A stretch of 64,000 nt of DNA from Paenibacillus sp. GM2 (GTDB lineage: Bacteria; Bacillota; Bacilli; Paenibacillales; Paenibacillaceae): assembly GCF_900069005.2 (NCBI RefSeq), contig NZ_LN831277.1, forward strand, positions 328,386 through 392,385, written 5' to 3'. This document shows, in pieces, positions 1 to 8,388 of this stretch. Made by a program: the position numbers and the translations under genes. The notes under the pieces were generated by a model. That model worked only from the letters and a program-made list of their open reading frames with translations, did not search any database and was not told the DNA's origin. How positions within the stretch are numbered: the stretch's first letter is position 1; the number at the start of each line of letters is the position of its first letter.

Positions 1-1
1 T

Positions 2-730
2 GAATTCTTGTTTAAAGACGATAGCTTCTTGCAGGTGCTTCGCAACACGCTTGCAATGAGTGTAATAAACCTCGTTCTTGGATTTGTAACTGCGATTATT
101 CTCGCTTTATTACTGAATGAGATCAGAAAAGTATTCTGGAAAAGAACCGTACAGACGATTTCATATCTTCCACACTTTCTGTCCTGGATTATCGTTACCG
201 GAATTGTAGCGACATCCCTGGCTTCCGACGGAATCGTTAATGATGTTCTGCTGAAGCTGCATCTGATTAAAGAACCGATTCAATGGCTCAGCGAAGGGAA
301 ATATTTCTGGGGGATTGTCGGAGCCTCCCATGTGTGGAAGGAAGTTGGCTGGAATACGATTATATATTTGGCTGCTATGGCATCGATCGATCCGGCGCTG
401 TATGAAGCTGCTGAAATCGATGGAGCCAGCCGCTACCGAAAGATGTTTCACGTTACCTTGCCGGGCATTAAGCCTACGATTATCATCTTGCTGATCATGT
501 CCATCGGTCACATCCTGGAAGCCGGCTTTGAGGTTCAATACCTGTTGGGCAACGGGCTTGTTGTGGACTGGTCGCAGACCGTCGATATTTTCGTGTTGAA
601 ATACGGGCTTGCTCAAGGCAATTATTCATTAGCCACTGCTGCCGGTATATTTAAAACGGTCGTTAGCGTGACGATGCTGCTATTTGCCAACTGGATCGCA
701 AAACGGCTAGGGGAAGAGAGGCTGTTATAG
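2..730 (+). CDS. Carbohydrate ABC permease, LplB type (5' partial)
   Basis: Membrane permease of a binding-protein-dependent sugar importer. The reading frame is open to the window edge, so the start lies upstream; the visible 240 residues cover most of a roughly 300-residue LplB-type protein. Several hydrophobic segments are visible, and the cytoplasmic EAA loop that docks the ATPase reads EAAEIDGAS around residues 130-140, followed by the typical G-x-P ending. The next permease starts 2 bp after the stop, so the two are co-transcribed and form the usual heterodimer. With the GH10 xylanase downstream, the likely substrate is an aldouronate or xylo-oligosaccharide, as in the lplA-lplB-ytcP clusters of xylan-using paenibacilli. 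The substrate is inferred from context only. Confidence 0.9.
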   Translation, partial: EFLFKDDSFLQVLRNTLAMSVINLVLGFVTAIILALLLNEIRKVFWKRTVQTISYLPHFLSWIIVTGIVATSLASDGIVNDVLLKLHLIKEPIQWLSEGKYFWGIVGASHVWKEVGWNTIIYLAAMASIDPALYEAAEIDGASRYRKMFHVTLPGIKPTIIILLIMSIGHILEAGFEVQYLLGNGLVVDWSQTVDIFVLKYGLAQGNYSLATAAGIFKTVVSVTMLLFANWIAKRLGEERLL

Positions 731-732
731 TT

Positions 733-1692
733 ATGGCGAACCCAACCATCAGCCCTGGGCCAGCATCTGCGGCCGCAGTGAATAAAAGGATCAGAAGAGG
801 AAGAATCGAGCCTATTATCTTTAATACTTTGAACGCTATTTTTATGATTGTGCTGGTCATTGTTACCCTGTATCCGTTCCTGAATACGATTGTTGTCTCC
901 CTGAACGCGGGGAATGATACGATCCGCGGCGGAATCTATTTATGGCCTCGGGAGTTCACCTGGCAGAACTACAAAGCCGTCTTCGCTTCGGGTACGATCT
1001 ACAACGCATTTTGGATCTCTGTGGCAAGAACGGTGATCTCGACCGTGCTGAACTTATTTCTGACGACGATGCTTGCTTATACGCTAAGCCGCCGCGAATA
1101 CGTGTTCCGCAAACCGATTACGCTGATATTTATTTTAACGATGTACTTTAACGCCGGTTTGATTCCGGGATACTTCCTGATGAAAGAACTGCACCTGATT
1201 AATACATTTTGGGTCTATGTAATACCTTCGATGATCAGTGCCTTTAATATGATCGTTATCCGTACCTATATTGGAACGATTCCGGAGAGCCTGATCGAGT
1301 CAGCGAGAATTGATGGGGCGGGCGAATTTAAAATCTTTATCCGTATCATATTCCCGCTCTGCAAGCCCGTATTGGCTACGATTGCTTTGTTTGTAGCCGT
1401 AGGGGCGTGGAACTCCTGGTTCGATGCATTCATCTACACCTCTTCGAGACAGGAATTGAGCACCTTGCAATACGAATTGATGAAGCTGCTCTCATCCAGC
1501 ATGAACGCGAACAACAATCCGGCGGTAGCTGCAGGAGCGGGAATGACCCGGGAAGCCGCCGCATCGATGGTAACACCATTGTCCATTCGGGCTGCGGTAA
1601 CGGTGGTCGCTTCTGTACCGATACTTATCGTATACCCGTTCATGCAGAAATATTTTGTGGTTGGTCTCAATGTGGGTAGTGTCAAAGAATAA
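733..1692 (+). CDS. Carbohydrate ABC permease, YtcP/LplC type
   Basis: Second permease subunit of the importer begun upstream (319 residues, normal length for the YtcP/LplC/YesQ family). About six membrane segments are visible after a short hydrophilic N-terminus. The EAA loop reads ESARIDGAGEF near residues 195-205. The C-terminus carries the family ending in which a final membrane helix is followed by YFVVGLNVGSVKE, a signature of this subfamily. The ATG follows the previous stop by 2 bp, and a purine-rich GGGGAAGAGAGG lies inside the upstream gene. No ATPase is encoded here; members of this family usually share an MsmK-type ATPase encoded elsewhere. Confidence 0.93.
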   Translation: MANPTISPGPASAAAVNKRIRRGRIEPIIFNTLNAIFMIVLVIVTLYPFLNTIVVSLNAGNDTIRGGIYLWPREFTWQNYKAVFASGTIYNAFWISVARTVISTVLNLFLTTMLAYTLSRREYVFRKPITLIFILTMYFNAGLIPGYFLMKELHLINTFWVYVIPSMISAFNMIVIRTYIGTIPESLIESARIDGAGEFKIFIRIIFPLCKPVLATIALFVAVGAWNSWFDAFIYTSSRQELSTLQYELMKLLSSSMNANNNPAVAAGAGMTREAAASMVTPLSIRAAVTVVASVPILIVYPFMQKYFVVGLNVGSVKE

Positions 1693-1836
1693 GCTTCTGC
1701 TCATTTGAAATTTAACCGCATCCCATCCCACCATTGGCGGGGAGACCACAGCATTAATGAAGGTCCCAGTGGCAGTCGATCGGGTGTATTCGAGAATACG
1801 ATTTATTGAGCATCGGTTTGGAGGGGGCAAGGAGAC

Positions 1837-2841
1837 ATGATTGGAACACGGATGGAGGCGCCGCTGAGACAATTGTTCAATTTTAAGATCGGTGCAGCGG
1901 TAAATCCGACAACGATTAGCTCGCAGGAAGAGCTGCTCACGTATCATTTCAACAGCATTACAGCGGAGAACGAAATGAAGTTTGCTAGTGTACATCCGGA
2001 AGAGGAATTGTACACGTTCGACGCCGCTGACCAACTGGCTGAATTTGCCCGCAAGCACAATATGGCGTTCAGAGGGCATACTCTGGTCTGGCATAACCAG
2101 ACGACGGAATGGCTGTTCCAGGACAATCACGGGCGGCCTGTAAACAAGGCGTTATTGCTGGAGCGGCTTCGCTCGCATATTCATACCGTCGTAGGAAGAT
2201 ACAAGGATGATATCTATGCGTGGGACGTAGTCAATGAAGTCATTGAGGATACCGGAGCCGAGCTGCTTCGCTCCTCAAAATGGCTGGAGATCGCCGGACC
2301 TGAATTCATCGCTAAGGCATTCGAATTCGCTCATGAAGCTGATCCTAATGCGTTGTTATTCTATAACGATTACAATGAATCACATCCGCAGAAGCGGGAT
2401 AAGATTTATAGGCTAGTCAAATCATTGCTTATGCAAGGTGTACCGATTCACGGGATTGGGCTGCAGGCACACTGGAATCTGTTCGATCCGGAATTGGATG
2501 ATATTCGCGCGGCTATAGAGAAGTATGCTTCGTTGGGCCTGAAGCTGCAGTTGACTGAGCTGGATATATCTGTATTCCGGTTTGATGATAGGCGAACGGA
2601 CTTGTTTGAACCGGCACCAGGCATGCTGGAGCAGCAGGCGGAGCGATATGAGGCTGTATTCCGGATGCTGCAGGAATATAGCGATGTGATTACATCGGTG
2701 ACCTTCTGGGGTGCCGCCGATGATTATACTTGGCTTGATGATTTCCCTGTGAACAGGCGCAAGAACTGGCCGATGCTGTTCGATGAGCATCATCAGCCGA
2801 AGGCAGCCTATGAGCGCATTGCCAGGCTGGTACAGGGCTAG
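1837..2841 (+). CDS. Intracellular endo-1,4-beta-xylanase, GH10
   Basis: Glycoside hydrolase family 10 enzyme that cleaves beta-1,4-xylosidic bonds with retention. The acid/base glutamate is E134 in WDVVNE and the nucleophile is E241 in LTELD; the substrate-binding motifs TAENEMKF and GHTLVWH are also present. The 334 residues have no signal peptide and no binding module, so the enzyme is expected in the cytoplasm, where it would trim imported aldouronates or xylo-oligosaccharides. AAGGAG lies at the right distance before the ATG. It lies 144 bp after the ytcP-like permease gene, matching the lplB-ytcP-(aguA)-xynA2 order described for Paenibacillus aldouronate utilisation; an alpha-glucuronidase gene is absent from this stretch. 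A strong terminator follows. Confidence 0.95.
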   Translation: MIGTRMEAPLRQLFNFKIGAAVNPTTISSQEELLTYHFNSITAENEMKFASVHPEEELYTFDAADQLAEFARKHNMAFRGHTLVWHNQTTEWLFQDNHGRPVNKALLLERLRSHIHTVVGRYKDDIYAWDVVNEVIEDTGAELLRSSKWLEIAGPEFIAKAFEFAHEADPNALLFYNDYNESHPQKRDKIYRLVKSLLMQGVPIHGIGLQAHWNLFDPELDDIRAAIEKYASLGLKLQLTELDISVFRFDDRRTDLFEPAPGMLEQQAERYEAVFRMLQEYSDVITSVTFWGAADDYTWLDDFPVNRRKNWPMLFDEHHQPKAAYERIARLVQG

Positions 2842-2864
2842 AGTACAATAGATATCCTTGCAAA

Positions 2865-2906
2865 AAGAACCTTCAAATTCAGCGCGTTGCTGATTTGAAG
2901 GTTCTT
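2865..2906. terminator. Bidirectional terminator between xylanase and SDR
   Basis: Near-perfect inverted repeat of about 18 bp (AAGAACCTTCAAAT...ATTTGAAGGTTCTT, one bulged base) with loop GCGTT. On the minus strand it ends in a U-run, so it clearly terminates the leftward SDR gene and can also stop the xylanase transcript. Confidence 0.85.
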
Positions 2907-2921
2907 GCTATATGTGGGATA

Positions 2922-3776
2922 TTACACTCCGGAGTAGGCCATAAATCCGCCGTCAACCGGGATGACCGTTCCGGTTACGAAGCCGGAGGTTTCTGGATCG
3001 ATGAGCCAGAGCATCGTACCCAGCAGATCCTCGGGAACACCAAATCGGCGCATAGGGGTGTGCGTAATAATCTTATGGGAACGCTCGGTGAGCGATCCGT
3101 CTTTATTGGTTAACAGATCACGGTTCTGTTCCGTTAAGAAAAATCCAGGCGCTACCGAGTTAACGCGAATTCCTGCATCCGCGAGATGAACGGCCAACCA
3201 CTGGGTAAAGTTGTTGATCGCTGCCTTGGCTGCGCTATAAGCGGGTACTTTGGTCATCGGGCTATACGAGCTCATAGAAGAGATATTCAGAATCGTTGCT
3301 CCGGGACGATTAATCATACCGTGGGCGAAGATTTGCGTTGGAATCAGAGTGCCGACGAAATTGAGATCGAATACTTTGCGTACCCCGGTGAAGCTCAAAT
3401 CAAAGAAGCTCGTTACATCGGCGTTCGCCAGATCCTCTTCACGATAGGTTTCATTTGTCGTGTTCGCACTAGGCTGATTGCCGCCGGCGCCGTTGATCAG
3501 AATATCGCAAGCTCCAAATTGGCGGGTTACTTCCTGCTCAGCGCGTCTTACGCTGTCCTCATCAGTCACGTCGCAGGATACGGCGATCGCGGTCCCTCCT
3601 TGGTCTGTAATTTGGGCAACAATCTGTTCCCCCTTTTCCCGAGTGCGGTTAAGAATCGCTACCTTTACGCCTTGCCGTGCGAGTTCAAGAGCCATGGCTT
3701 GGCAGAGAATGCCGGAGCCGCCTGTAATAACGACGATCTTTCCTTCCAGAGAAGCGTGTTTGGGTAATAGACTCAT
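2922..3776 (-). CDS. SDR oxidoreductase, D-mannonate oxidoreductase-like
   Basis: Short-chain dehydrogenase of 284 residues. The Rossmann glycine motif is TGGSGIL at residues 18-24, the structural NGAGG at 95-99, and the catalytic Tyr-Lys pair Y180 and K184 in YSAAK. The NGAGGNQPS stretch and the overall length resemble the YjmF/UxuB class, which interconverts fructuronate and mannonate in hexuronate breakdown. This would fit glucuronate released from methylglucuronoxylan by the neighbouring xylan genes. GGAGG precedes the ATG by 11 bp. The SDR assignment is certain; the substrate is inferred from family likeness and context. Confidence 0.88.
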   Translation of the reverse strand: MSLLPKHASLEGKIVVITGGSGILCQAMALELARQGVKVAILNRTREKGEQIVAQITDQGGTAIAVSCDVTDEDSVRRAEQEVTRQFGACDILINGAGGNQPSANTTNETYREEDLANADVTSFFDLSFTGVRKVFDLNFVGTLIPTQIFAHGMINRPGATILNISSMSSYSPMTKVPAYSAAKAAINNFTQWLAVHLADAGIRVNSVAPGFFLTEQNRDLLTNKDGSLTERSHKIITHTPMRRFGVPEDLLGTMLWLIDPETSGFVTGTVIPVDGGFMAYSGV

Positions 3777-3964
3777 AACGAAGAATGCCTCCTTCTTGAT
3801 AATGAGATAGAGTGGATAACAATGGGCAACATCTTAAATATGTAATGACATGAAAATGCTTCAGCCTCTTAAATTTCATACTATCATATTTAGAGCAGGA
3901 AAGGATTTTGAAAGATTACGATTTATTTTTGATATTATACGTTTTTTTATTATGGAAAAATAAA

Positions 3965-3994
3965 CAAGCCTCTACCGGATCAGGCAGAGGTTTG
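3965..3994 (-). terminator. Terminator of the LLM monooxygenase gene
   Basis: Stem of nine pairs (CAAACCTCT with AGAGGCTTG, one G-U) 34 bp beyond the stop of the leftward gene, followed on the minus strand by a T-rich run (GTTTATTTTTCC). Confidence 0.75.
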
Positions 3995-4027
3995 CTCATT
4001 TCTATTTAAATGCTCAAAAGGAGAGGA

Positions 4028-5080
4028 TTATTGTTGTTTCAGCCCGATGACTTCATGAGCAAGGAGCTCATAAGAGCGCAGGCGGGCCGAATGGTCGTAG
4101 ATTTGTGAGGATACGATCATCTCATCAGCCCGGGTCTCTTGCCAAATCTCCTTCAGGCGCTGCCGTACTGTATCGGGTGAGCCGACAGCGGCATAAGCGC
4201 GCTGCTTCTCAAAGAGCGCCTTCTCATGGGCAGTCCAAATCGAATCCATATCATCCACAGGTGGCTGCAATTGGCCTGGGCGATTACGGATCAGGCTGAG
4301 AAATTGCTGGGCCTGTGAGGTGGCGAGCCGCTCAGCTTCGGCATCGGTATCGGCAACGACGACATTCACTCCAATCATGGCGTGCGGTGCGGACAGCGTC
4401 TCCGAAGGGGTGAACTGATTGCGGTACAGTTCCAGCGCGGCCAGCAGGTAATCCGGTGCGAAATGACTGGCAAAGGCGAACGGCAGGCCTTGTTCAGCAG
4501 ATAATCTGGCACTGAAGCCGCTGGAGCCGAGCAGCCAGATCGGGATATCAAGATCTTCCCCAGGAATGGCTCGAACACGCAGTGAGGACTGGGAATCAGG
4601 CTTGAAGTAACCACGCAGCTCTCGCAGCCGCTGCGGGAAATCCTGTCCATCGCTGCCAGCCCCGCGCCGCAGGGCGAAGGAAGTAAGCTGGTCGGAGCCA
4701 GGCGCTCTCCCTAAGCCGAGATCGATGCGGCCAGGGTACAGCGATTCGAGGGTACCGAATTGCTCGGCTATAACCAATGGGGCATGGTTAGGGAGCATAA
4801 TCCCGCCTGAGCCGACACGGATCGTCCTGGTGCCTCCGGCCACATAGCCGATGACGAGGGAGGTGGCCGAGCTGGCGATCCCGGGCATGCCATGGTGCTC
4901 GGCGAGCCAGTAGCGGGTATAACCCCATTCTTCAGCATGCTGTGCAAGATCCAGCGTATTTTTTAAAGATTGATTTGCTGTGCTGTCGACCGTAATTGGA
5001 GCGAGATCCAGTATGGAAAAGGGAATCTCGGATAAGCTTGTCGATGGTGATGTGGACTGGATATCTGTTGGTTCCGTCAT
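4028..5080 (-). CDS. LLM-class flavin-dependent oxidoreductase
   Basis: Bacterial-luciferase-like monooxygenase of 350 residues, predicted cytoplasmic and FMN/F420-fold. Family features are the N-terminal [10 protein letters not shown] strand, [12 protein letters not shown] around residues 57-68, the [11 protein letters not shown] segment and LGRAPGSD. This is the MsnO8/YvbT-like group of stand-alone oxidoreductases, whose natural substrates are mostly unknown. AGGAGG lies 9-10 bp before the ATG. The promoter carries a palindrome of the CsoR/CstR type (separate entry), suggesting metal- or persulfide-responsive repression. Single-gene unit with its own terminator. Confidence 0.9.
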   Translation of the reverse strand: MTEPTDIQSTSPSTSLSEIPFSILDLAPITVDSTANQSLKNTLDLAQHAEEWGYTRYWLAEHHGMPGIASSATSLVIGYVAGGTRTIRVGSGGIMLPNHAPLVIAEQFGTLESLYPGRIDLGLGRAPGSDQLTSFALRRGAGSDGQDFPQRLRELRGYFKPDSQSSLRVRAIPGEDLDIPIWLLGSSGFSARLSAEQGLPFAFASHFAPDYLLAALELYRNQFTPSETLSAPHAMIGVNVVVADTDAEAERLATSQAQQFLSLIRNRPGQLQPPVDDMDSIWTAHEKALFEKQRAYAAVGSPDTVRQRLKEIWQETRADEMIVSSQIYDHSARLRSYELLAHEVIGLKQQ

Positions 5081-5136
5081 GAAATCAATCCCTCCTGAGA
5101 TATAGGAATGTTATGGAAATTTGGACTGTCGTTGAT

Positions 5137-5158
5137 AGCATACCCAGTAGGGTATGCT
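5137..5158 (-). promoter_or_regulatory. CsoR-like palindromic operator
   Basis: Perfect inverted repeat with core ATACCCAGTAGGGTAT, extended to 9-bp arms (AGCATACCC / GGGTATGCT). It begins one base downstream of a -10 box on the minus strand, overlapping the expected transcription start of the monooxygenase gene. TACCC-N4-GGGTA is the classic arrangement for CsoR/CstR/RcnR-family repressors. Regulator identity is inferred; no csoR gene is in the window. Confidence 0.6.
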
Positions 5159-5159
5159 A

Positions 5160-5188
5160 ATAATATATCATAGGAAGAAACAATCCAA
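5160..5188 (-). promoter_or_regulatory. Sigma-A-type promoter of LLM monooxygenase
   Basis: Minus-strand TTGGAT, 17-bp spacer, TATTAT, immediately upstream of the palindromic operator and about 80 bp before the start codon. Confidence 0.6.
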
Positions 5189-5266
5189 AAGGGGAGGGCT
5201 TAATAGGCGTTCAGGCCAGCAAAACAGCATCTGCCGCCTGAACGTCGGAAATGACCCCAGCGAGGG

Positions 5267-6382
5267 TTAGAACAAACCCTCGATCCTGGTATATGGATAG
5301 CCGAGACTATCGGCAACACCTGCATTGGTAATATGACCGTTGTAGACGTTGATGCCTTTGGCAACCTCAGGGAGGAGCTTGGCGCAGGCCTCCAGCCCTT
5401 GATTCGCTATCTTCAGCGCGTAGGGGGTCGTTACATTCGTTAAGGCGAGCGTCGACGTACGTGCGACTGCTCCCGGCATATTGGCAACGGCATAATGAAC
5501 GACGCCATGCTTCACATAAGTAGGATTGGCATGTGTTGTGACGCGGTCGATCGTCTCAATTGAACCGCCTTGATCAATCGCGACATCAACAATAACAGAG
5601 CCTTCTGACATCTGCTGCACCATATAATCCTTCACCAGCTTTGGGGCTCTGGAGCCCGGAATCAGCACCGCTCCGATGACAAGGTCTGCTTTGATGACCG
5701 CCTGTTCGATATGGTATGAATCGGACATCAGCGTAGCGACCTTTCCTTCGAAGATATCATCCAAATATCTGAGCCGATTGGCATTGAGATCCAGCAGAGT
5801 TACATGCGCTCCCATGCCCAGCGCAACCTTGGCTGCATTTGTACCGACGACCCCGCCGCCAATGATGACGACCTCAGCCTGCTGTACGCCGGGGACCCCA
5901 CCAAGCAGCACCCCTTTGCCGCCGTAAGGCTTCTCAAGGAACTGTGCACCAATCTGTACAGCCATTCGGCCAGCTACTTCACTCATGGGAGTGAGCAGCG
6001 GCAATGAGCCGTCACTCAATTGCACGGTTTCATAAGCAACGGCCCGCACCTTTTGGTCTAACAACATTTTGGTCAGTTCCGGCTCGGGCGCGAGGTGAAG
6101 ATAAGTGAACAGAATCAAGCCTTCCTGGAAGAAGTTATATTCTTCAGGCAGCGGCTCCTTTACTTTCATGATCATTTCTGCAAAATTCCATACATCTGCA
6201 GCTTGATCCATGATGACAGCTCCGTGAGTCCGATATTCTTCATCACTGAAGCCGCTGCCGAATCCAGCGGATTTCTCTACAGCTACCTCATGTCCGGCAT
6301 TAACGAGCGTCTTCACTCCAGCGGGTGTAATGCCCACTCGATTCTCGTTATTCTTAATCTCTTTGGGAATTCCTACGCGCAT
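5267..6382 (-). CDS. ald: Alanine dehydrogenase
   Basis: NAD-dependent alanine dehydrogenase (L-alanine + NAD + H2O to pyruvate + NH4 + NADH), 371 residues, near the usual 370-378. The N-terminus [10 protein letters not shown] is the conserved start of the family. Substrate residues R15, K75 (MKVKEPLP) and H96 (YLHLAPE) are present, as is the NAD motif [14 protein letters not shown]. The frame is open 69 bp further upstream, but AAGGAAG lies just before the ATG at 6382 and homology begins there, so this start is preferred. The stop codon lies inside a GC-rich hairpin (CGAGGGTT...AACCCTCG, 5261-5282). Monocistronic. Confidence 0.96.
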   Translation of the reverse strand: MRVGIPKEIKNNENRVGITPAGVKTLVNAGHEVAVEKSAGFGSGFSDEEYRTHGAVIMDQAADVWNFAEMIMKVKEPLPEEYNFFQEGLILFTYLHLAPEPELTKMLLDQKVRAVAYETVQLSDGSLPLLTPMSEVAGRMAVQIGAQFLEKPYGGKGVLLGGVPGVQQAEVVIIGGGVVGTNAAKVALGMGAHVTLLDLNANRLRYLDDIFEGKVATLMSDSYHIEQAVIKADLVIGAVLIPGSRAPKLVKDYMVQQMSEGSVIVDVAIDQGGSIETIDRVTTHANPTYVKHGVVHYAVANMPGAVARTSTLALTNVTTPYALKIANQGLEACAKLLPEVAKGINVYNGHITNAGVADSLGYPYTRIEGLF

Positions 6383-6524
6383 ACTTATTACTTCCTTCCC
6401 GCTAAATTGACCTTTCCTTATAAATTTATTACGGATTTGTGAACGTTTCAAACATCTGCTTTACCTCGTTAATTCAGGGCAACGGTAAACAGATTAAGGA
6501 TTATAAAGAAAGTATGTCCAAAAA

Positions 6525-6564
6525 ACACCTCAAAAACCGCTTTCACGAGCGGCTCAAGAGGTGT
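6525..6564 (-). terminator. Terminator of the SDR gene at 6.6-7.3 kb
   Basis: Nested hairpin: outer stem ACACCTC/GAGGTGT with an inner CCGCT..AGCGG stem, followed on the minus strand by a run of six T. Confidence 0.85.
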
Positions 6565-6597
6565 GATGGGAACGATCCTGATTCTGATCCTGATCCG

Positions 6598-7344
6598 TTA
6601 TCCGTTCATAATGCTGCCGCCATTCGCTCCCAGAACTTGGCCAGTAAACATGCTGGCGTCGTCTGAAGCAAGGAAGAGAACGGACTTGGCGATTTCCTGC
6701 GGAAATGCCAGACGCCCCAGCAAATAGCGGGAGCTGTTATGACTTTCTTCAAGCGAAGAGCGGACATCCGTGAAGGTTCCTCCAGGGGCCACGGCGTTAA
6801 CAAGAATATAAGGAGCCAGCTCGCGGGCCAAGGATTTAGTCAGAGCGGTAACGCCGCCTTTGGCAGCGGCATAGTGCGACAGTTCAGCTGCGCCTTGGCT
6901 GGCCAGATCGGAGGTTATGTTAATGATCTTGCCCGATTTCTGCGGTAACATCCGGCGGGCAGCTTCCTGCGAAGTATAAAAAGCGCCATATAAATGAATG
7001 CGAATCATCCGATCCCATTCCTCATGGGTCATCTCGGTAATTTTGGCGGTCTTTGCAATGCCGGCATTATTCACAAGGATATCGATCTTGCCGAATAAGC
7101 GATCAAGCTCAGCGAACATCTGCTTCACCTGGTGCGAATCGCTAACATCGCCATGGAATATTTCTGCCTGAACCCCGTAGTTTTCTGCCTGATGCTTGAC
7201 ATCAAGCGCCTCTTTGTCGTCCCCATAATAGTTAATCAAGACATGGATTCCGGCCTTGGCAAATTCGAGTGCAACGGCTTTCCCGATTCCCCGGCTTGCC
7301 CCGGTGATTAAGGCTACTTTGGTGGAGGTTTGTTTGCTGCTCAT
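6598..7344 (-). CDS. SDR family oxidoreductase, FabG-like
   Basis: Short-chain dehydrogenase of 248 residues. The cofactor motif GASRGIG lies at 15-21, NNAG is present in the expected place, and the catalytic Ser-Tyr-Lys is represented by NITSD and YAAAK. The C-terminus ends in FTGQVLGANGG, as in FabG-type reductases. The frame opens 21 bp further upstream, but AAAGGAG sits 8-9 bp before the ATG at 7344, making this the likely start. It resembles 3-oxoacyl-ACP reductase paralogues; the true substrate cannot be read from the sequence. The neighbouring ald gene has its own start and the terminator between them separates the two units. Confidence 0.87.
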   Translation of the reverse strand: MSSKQTSTKVALITGASRGIGKAVALEFAKAGIHVLINYYGDDKEALDVKHQAENYGVQAEIFHGDVSDSHQVKQMFAELDRLFGKIDILVNNAGIAKTAKITEMTHEEWDRMIRIHLYGAFYTSQEAARRMLPQKSGKIINITSDLASQGAAELSHYAAAKGGVTALTKSLARELAPYILVNAVAPGGTFTDVRSSLEESHNSSRYLLGRLAFPQEIAKSVLFLASDDASMFTGQVLGANGGSIMNG

Positions 7345-7554
7345 GCGAATAACTCCTTTTCCCATATTTTGTATATGTATCCTTCGAACTATTTCAAATG
7401 TATCAGAAGCAGGGATGAATTTCCCTAACTTTTTTAGAATTTAGGGAATATCATTTTAGTGAAAAGGCATGGAGAGGGAGAGGAATTAAGATTTTGTCAT
7501 CCCTTTTAAACTTTGTTGTGATCCTTTTTCTCCCCTAAGTAATATAATGGAGAT

Positions 7555-7570
7555 AGTAACACAGGTTACT
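7555..7570 (+). promoter_or_regulatory. Palindromic operator candidate downstream of a -10 box
   Basis: AGTAACACAGGTTACT is a perfect 6-bp inverted repeat with a 4-bp centre, 6 bp after a TATAAT at 7543-7548 and 30 bp before the start of the secreted protein gene. Position and symmetry suggest a repressor site; the regulator is unknown. Confidence 0.45.
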
Positions 7571-7600
7571 GCTCTGAACTGGAAAAGGTGGTTGAGAAAC

Positions 7601-8119
7601 ATGAAGAAACTTGCTTTGTTATTGCCTCTGCTTCTGATCGTCGTGATGTCGTCATCGATGGCTTCGAACTCCGAGGCTGCAGAGCCTGCATATACACCGT
7701 TTACTGCGAAGCCCGGCACACAGGCCGAGACCGTGTACATACATGAGCTTCGTTTGGATAAGAGTGGCGTTCATGTTGTAGTTGATCCCATAGAGTGGTA
7801 TGAGGGGGAAGCTGCACAAGAGGCCTTTGCCAAGCATGAACCCGATGCAGGGATTGATGGCCCTTTGGATGGCTACTATATTGTGAATCCTGATGATACG
7901 CTGGCAACTTACCCTGTTGCTCCCAACGCTGAAGTGCTGATGCAAATTTATGACCGTGGCGGATTGGACAGCGATATATCGTGGAATGAACCCATCAGTT
8001 TGCAGAAATTCATTCATGTTTTTGGTCAGAGCGATCTGTTCGATTTAAGCAGCTTCCCGTATCATATTACGATTGATCATGGTCAGATTACCTCGATCGT
8101 TCAACAATATATTCCTTGA
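7601..8119 (+). CDS. Small secreted protein, unknown function
   Basis: Protein of 172 residues with a clear signal peptide: MKK, a leucine-rich core and small residues before a likely cleavage after SEAAEP-type alanines near residue 25. The mature part is acidic and contains repeated descriptions of strand-like segments (VYIHELRLDKSGVHV, YWY-type aromatic positions) but no motif I recognise. An upstream ATG exists at 7547, but it lies in the promoter region; the ATG at 7601 follows AAAGGTGG and starts the signal peptide. It has its own promoter and a strong terminator, so it is a single-gene unit. Possibly an extracytoplasmic sensor or binding protein; no function is claimed. Confidence 0.75.
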   Translation: MKKLALLLPLLLIVVMSSSMASNSEAAEPAYTPFTAKPGTQAETVYIHELRLDKSGVHVVVDPIEWYEGEAAQEAFAKHEPDAGIDGPLDGYYIVNPDDTLATYPVAPNAEVLMQIYDRGGLDSDISWNEPISLQKFIHVFGQSDLFDLSSFPYHITIDHGQITSIVQQYIP

Positions 8120-8161
8120 TTTCAGCCTTTTTAAGCCGAGATTTATGAATTTTGCATAAAG

Positions 8162-8185
8162 AGACCGCTGTTTGCGGTCTTTTTT
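8162..8185 (+). terminator. Terminator after the secreted protein gene
   Basis: AGACCGC, loop TGTTT, GCGGTCT, then five T: a textbook intrinsic terminator 43 bp after the stop. Confidence 0.93.
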
Positions 8186-8388
8186 GTTATTTATAATATT
8201 ACAGAGGTCTAATCAGGGACTTAAGTCTTGGTCGAAGGGGGCAAGAAGTTAAAGATCTAAAAATATACCATCCCTAGAATAGAGCTTGAATTCTCAGGAA
8301 ATGGTATCTATATCTATAGAGAAGGTGTAATATGGAAAATAGATAAATCTAGTTCTTTTTAACTATTTTTTTGGAGAGCGTGGATCGA

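Noticed and set aside
1492..2130. 212-codon minus-strand frame
   Set aside because: Runs across the permease/xylanase junction antisense to both real genes.
5208..5244. CGTTCAGGC/GCCTGAACG repeat as ald terminator
   Set aside because: 19-bp loop and no U-run on the minus strand; a stop signal is not convincing.
6574..6598. CTGAT-type tandem repeat after the SDR gene
   Set aside because: Only four short imperfect units; no sign of function.
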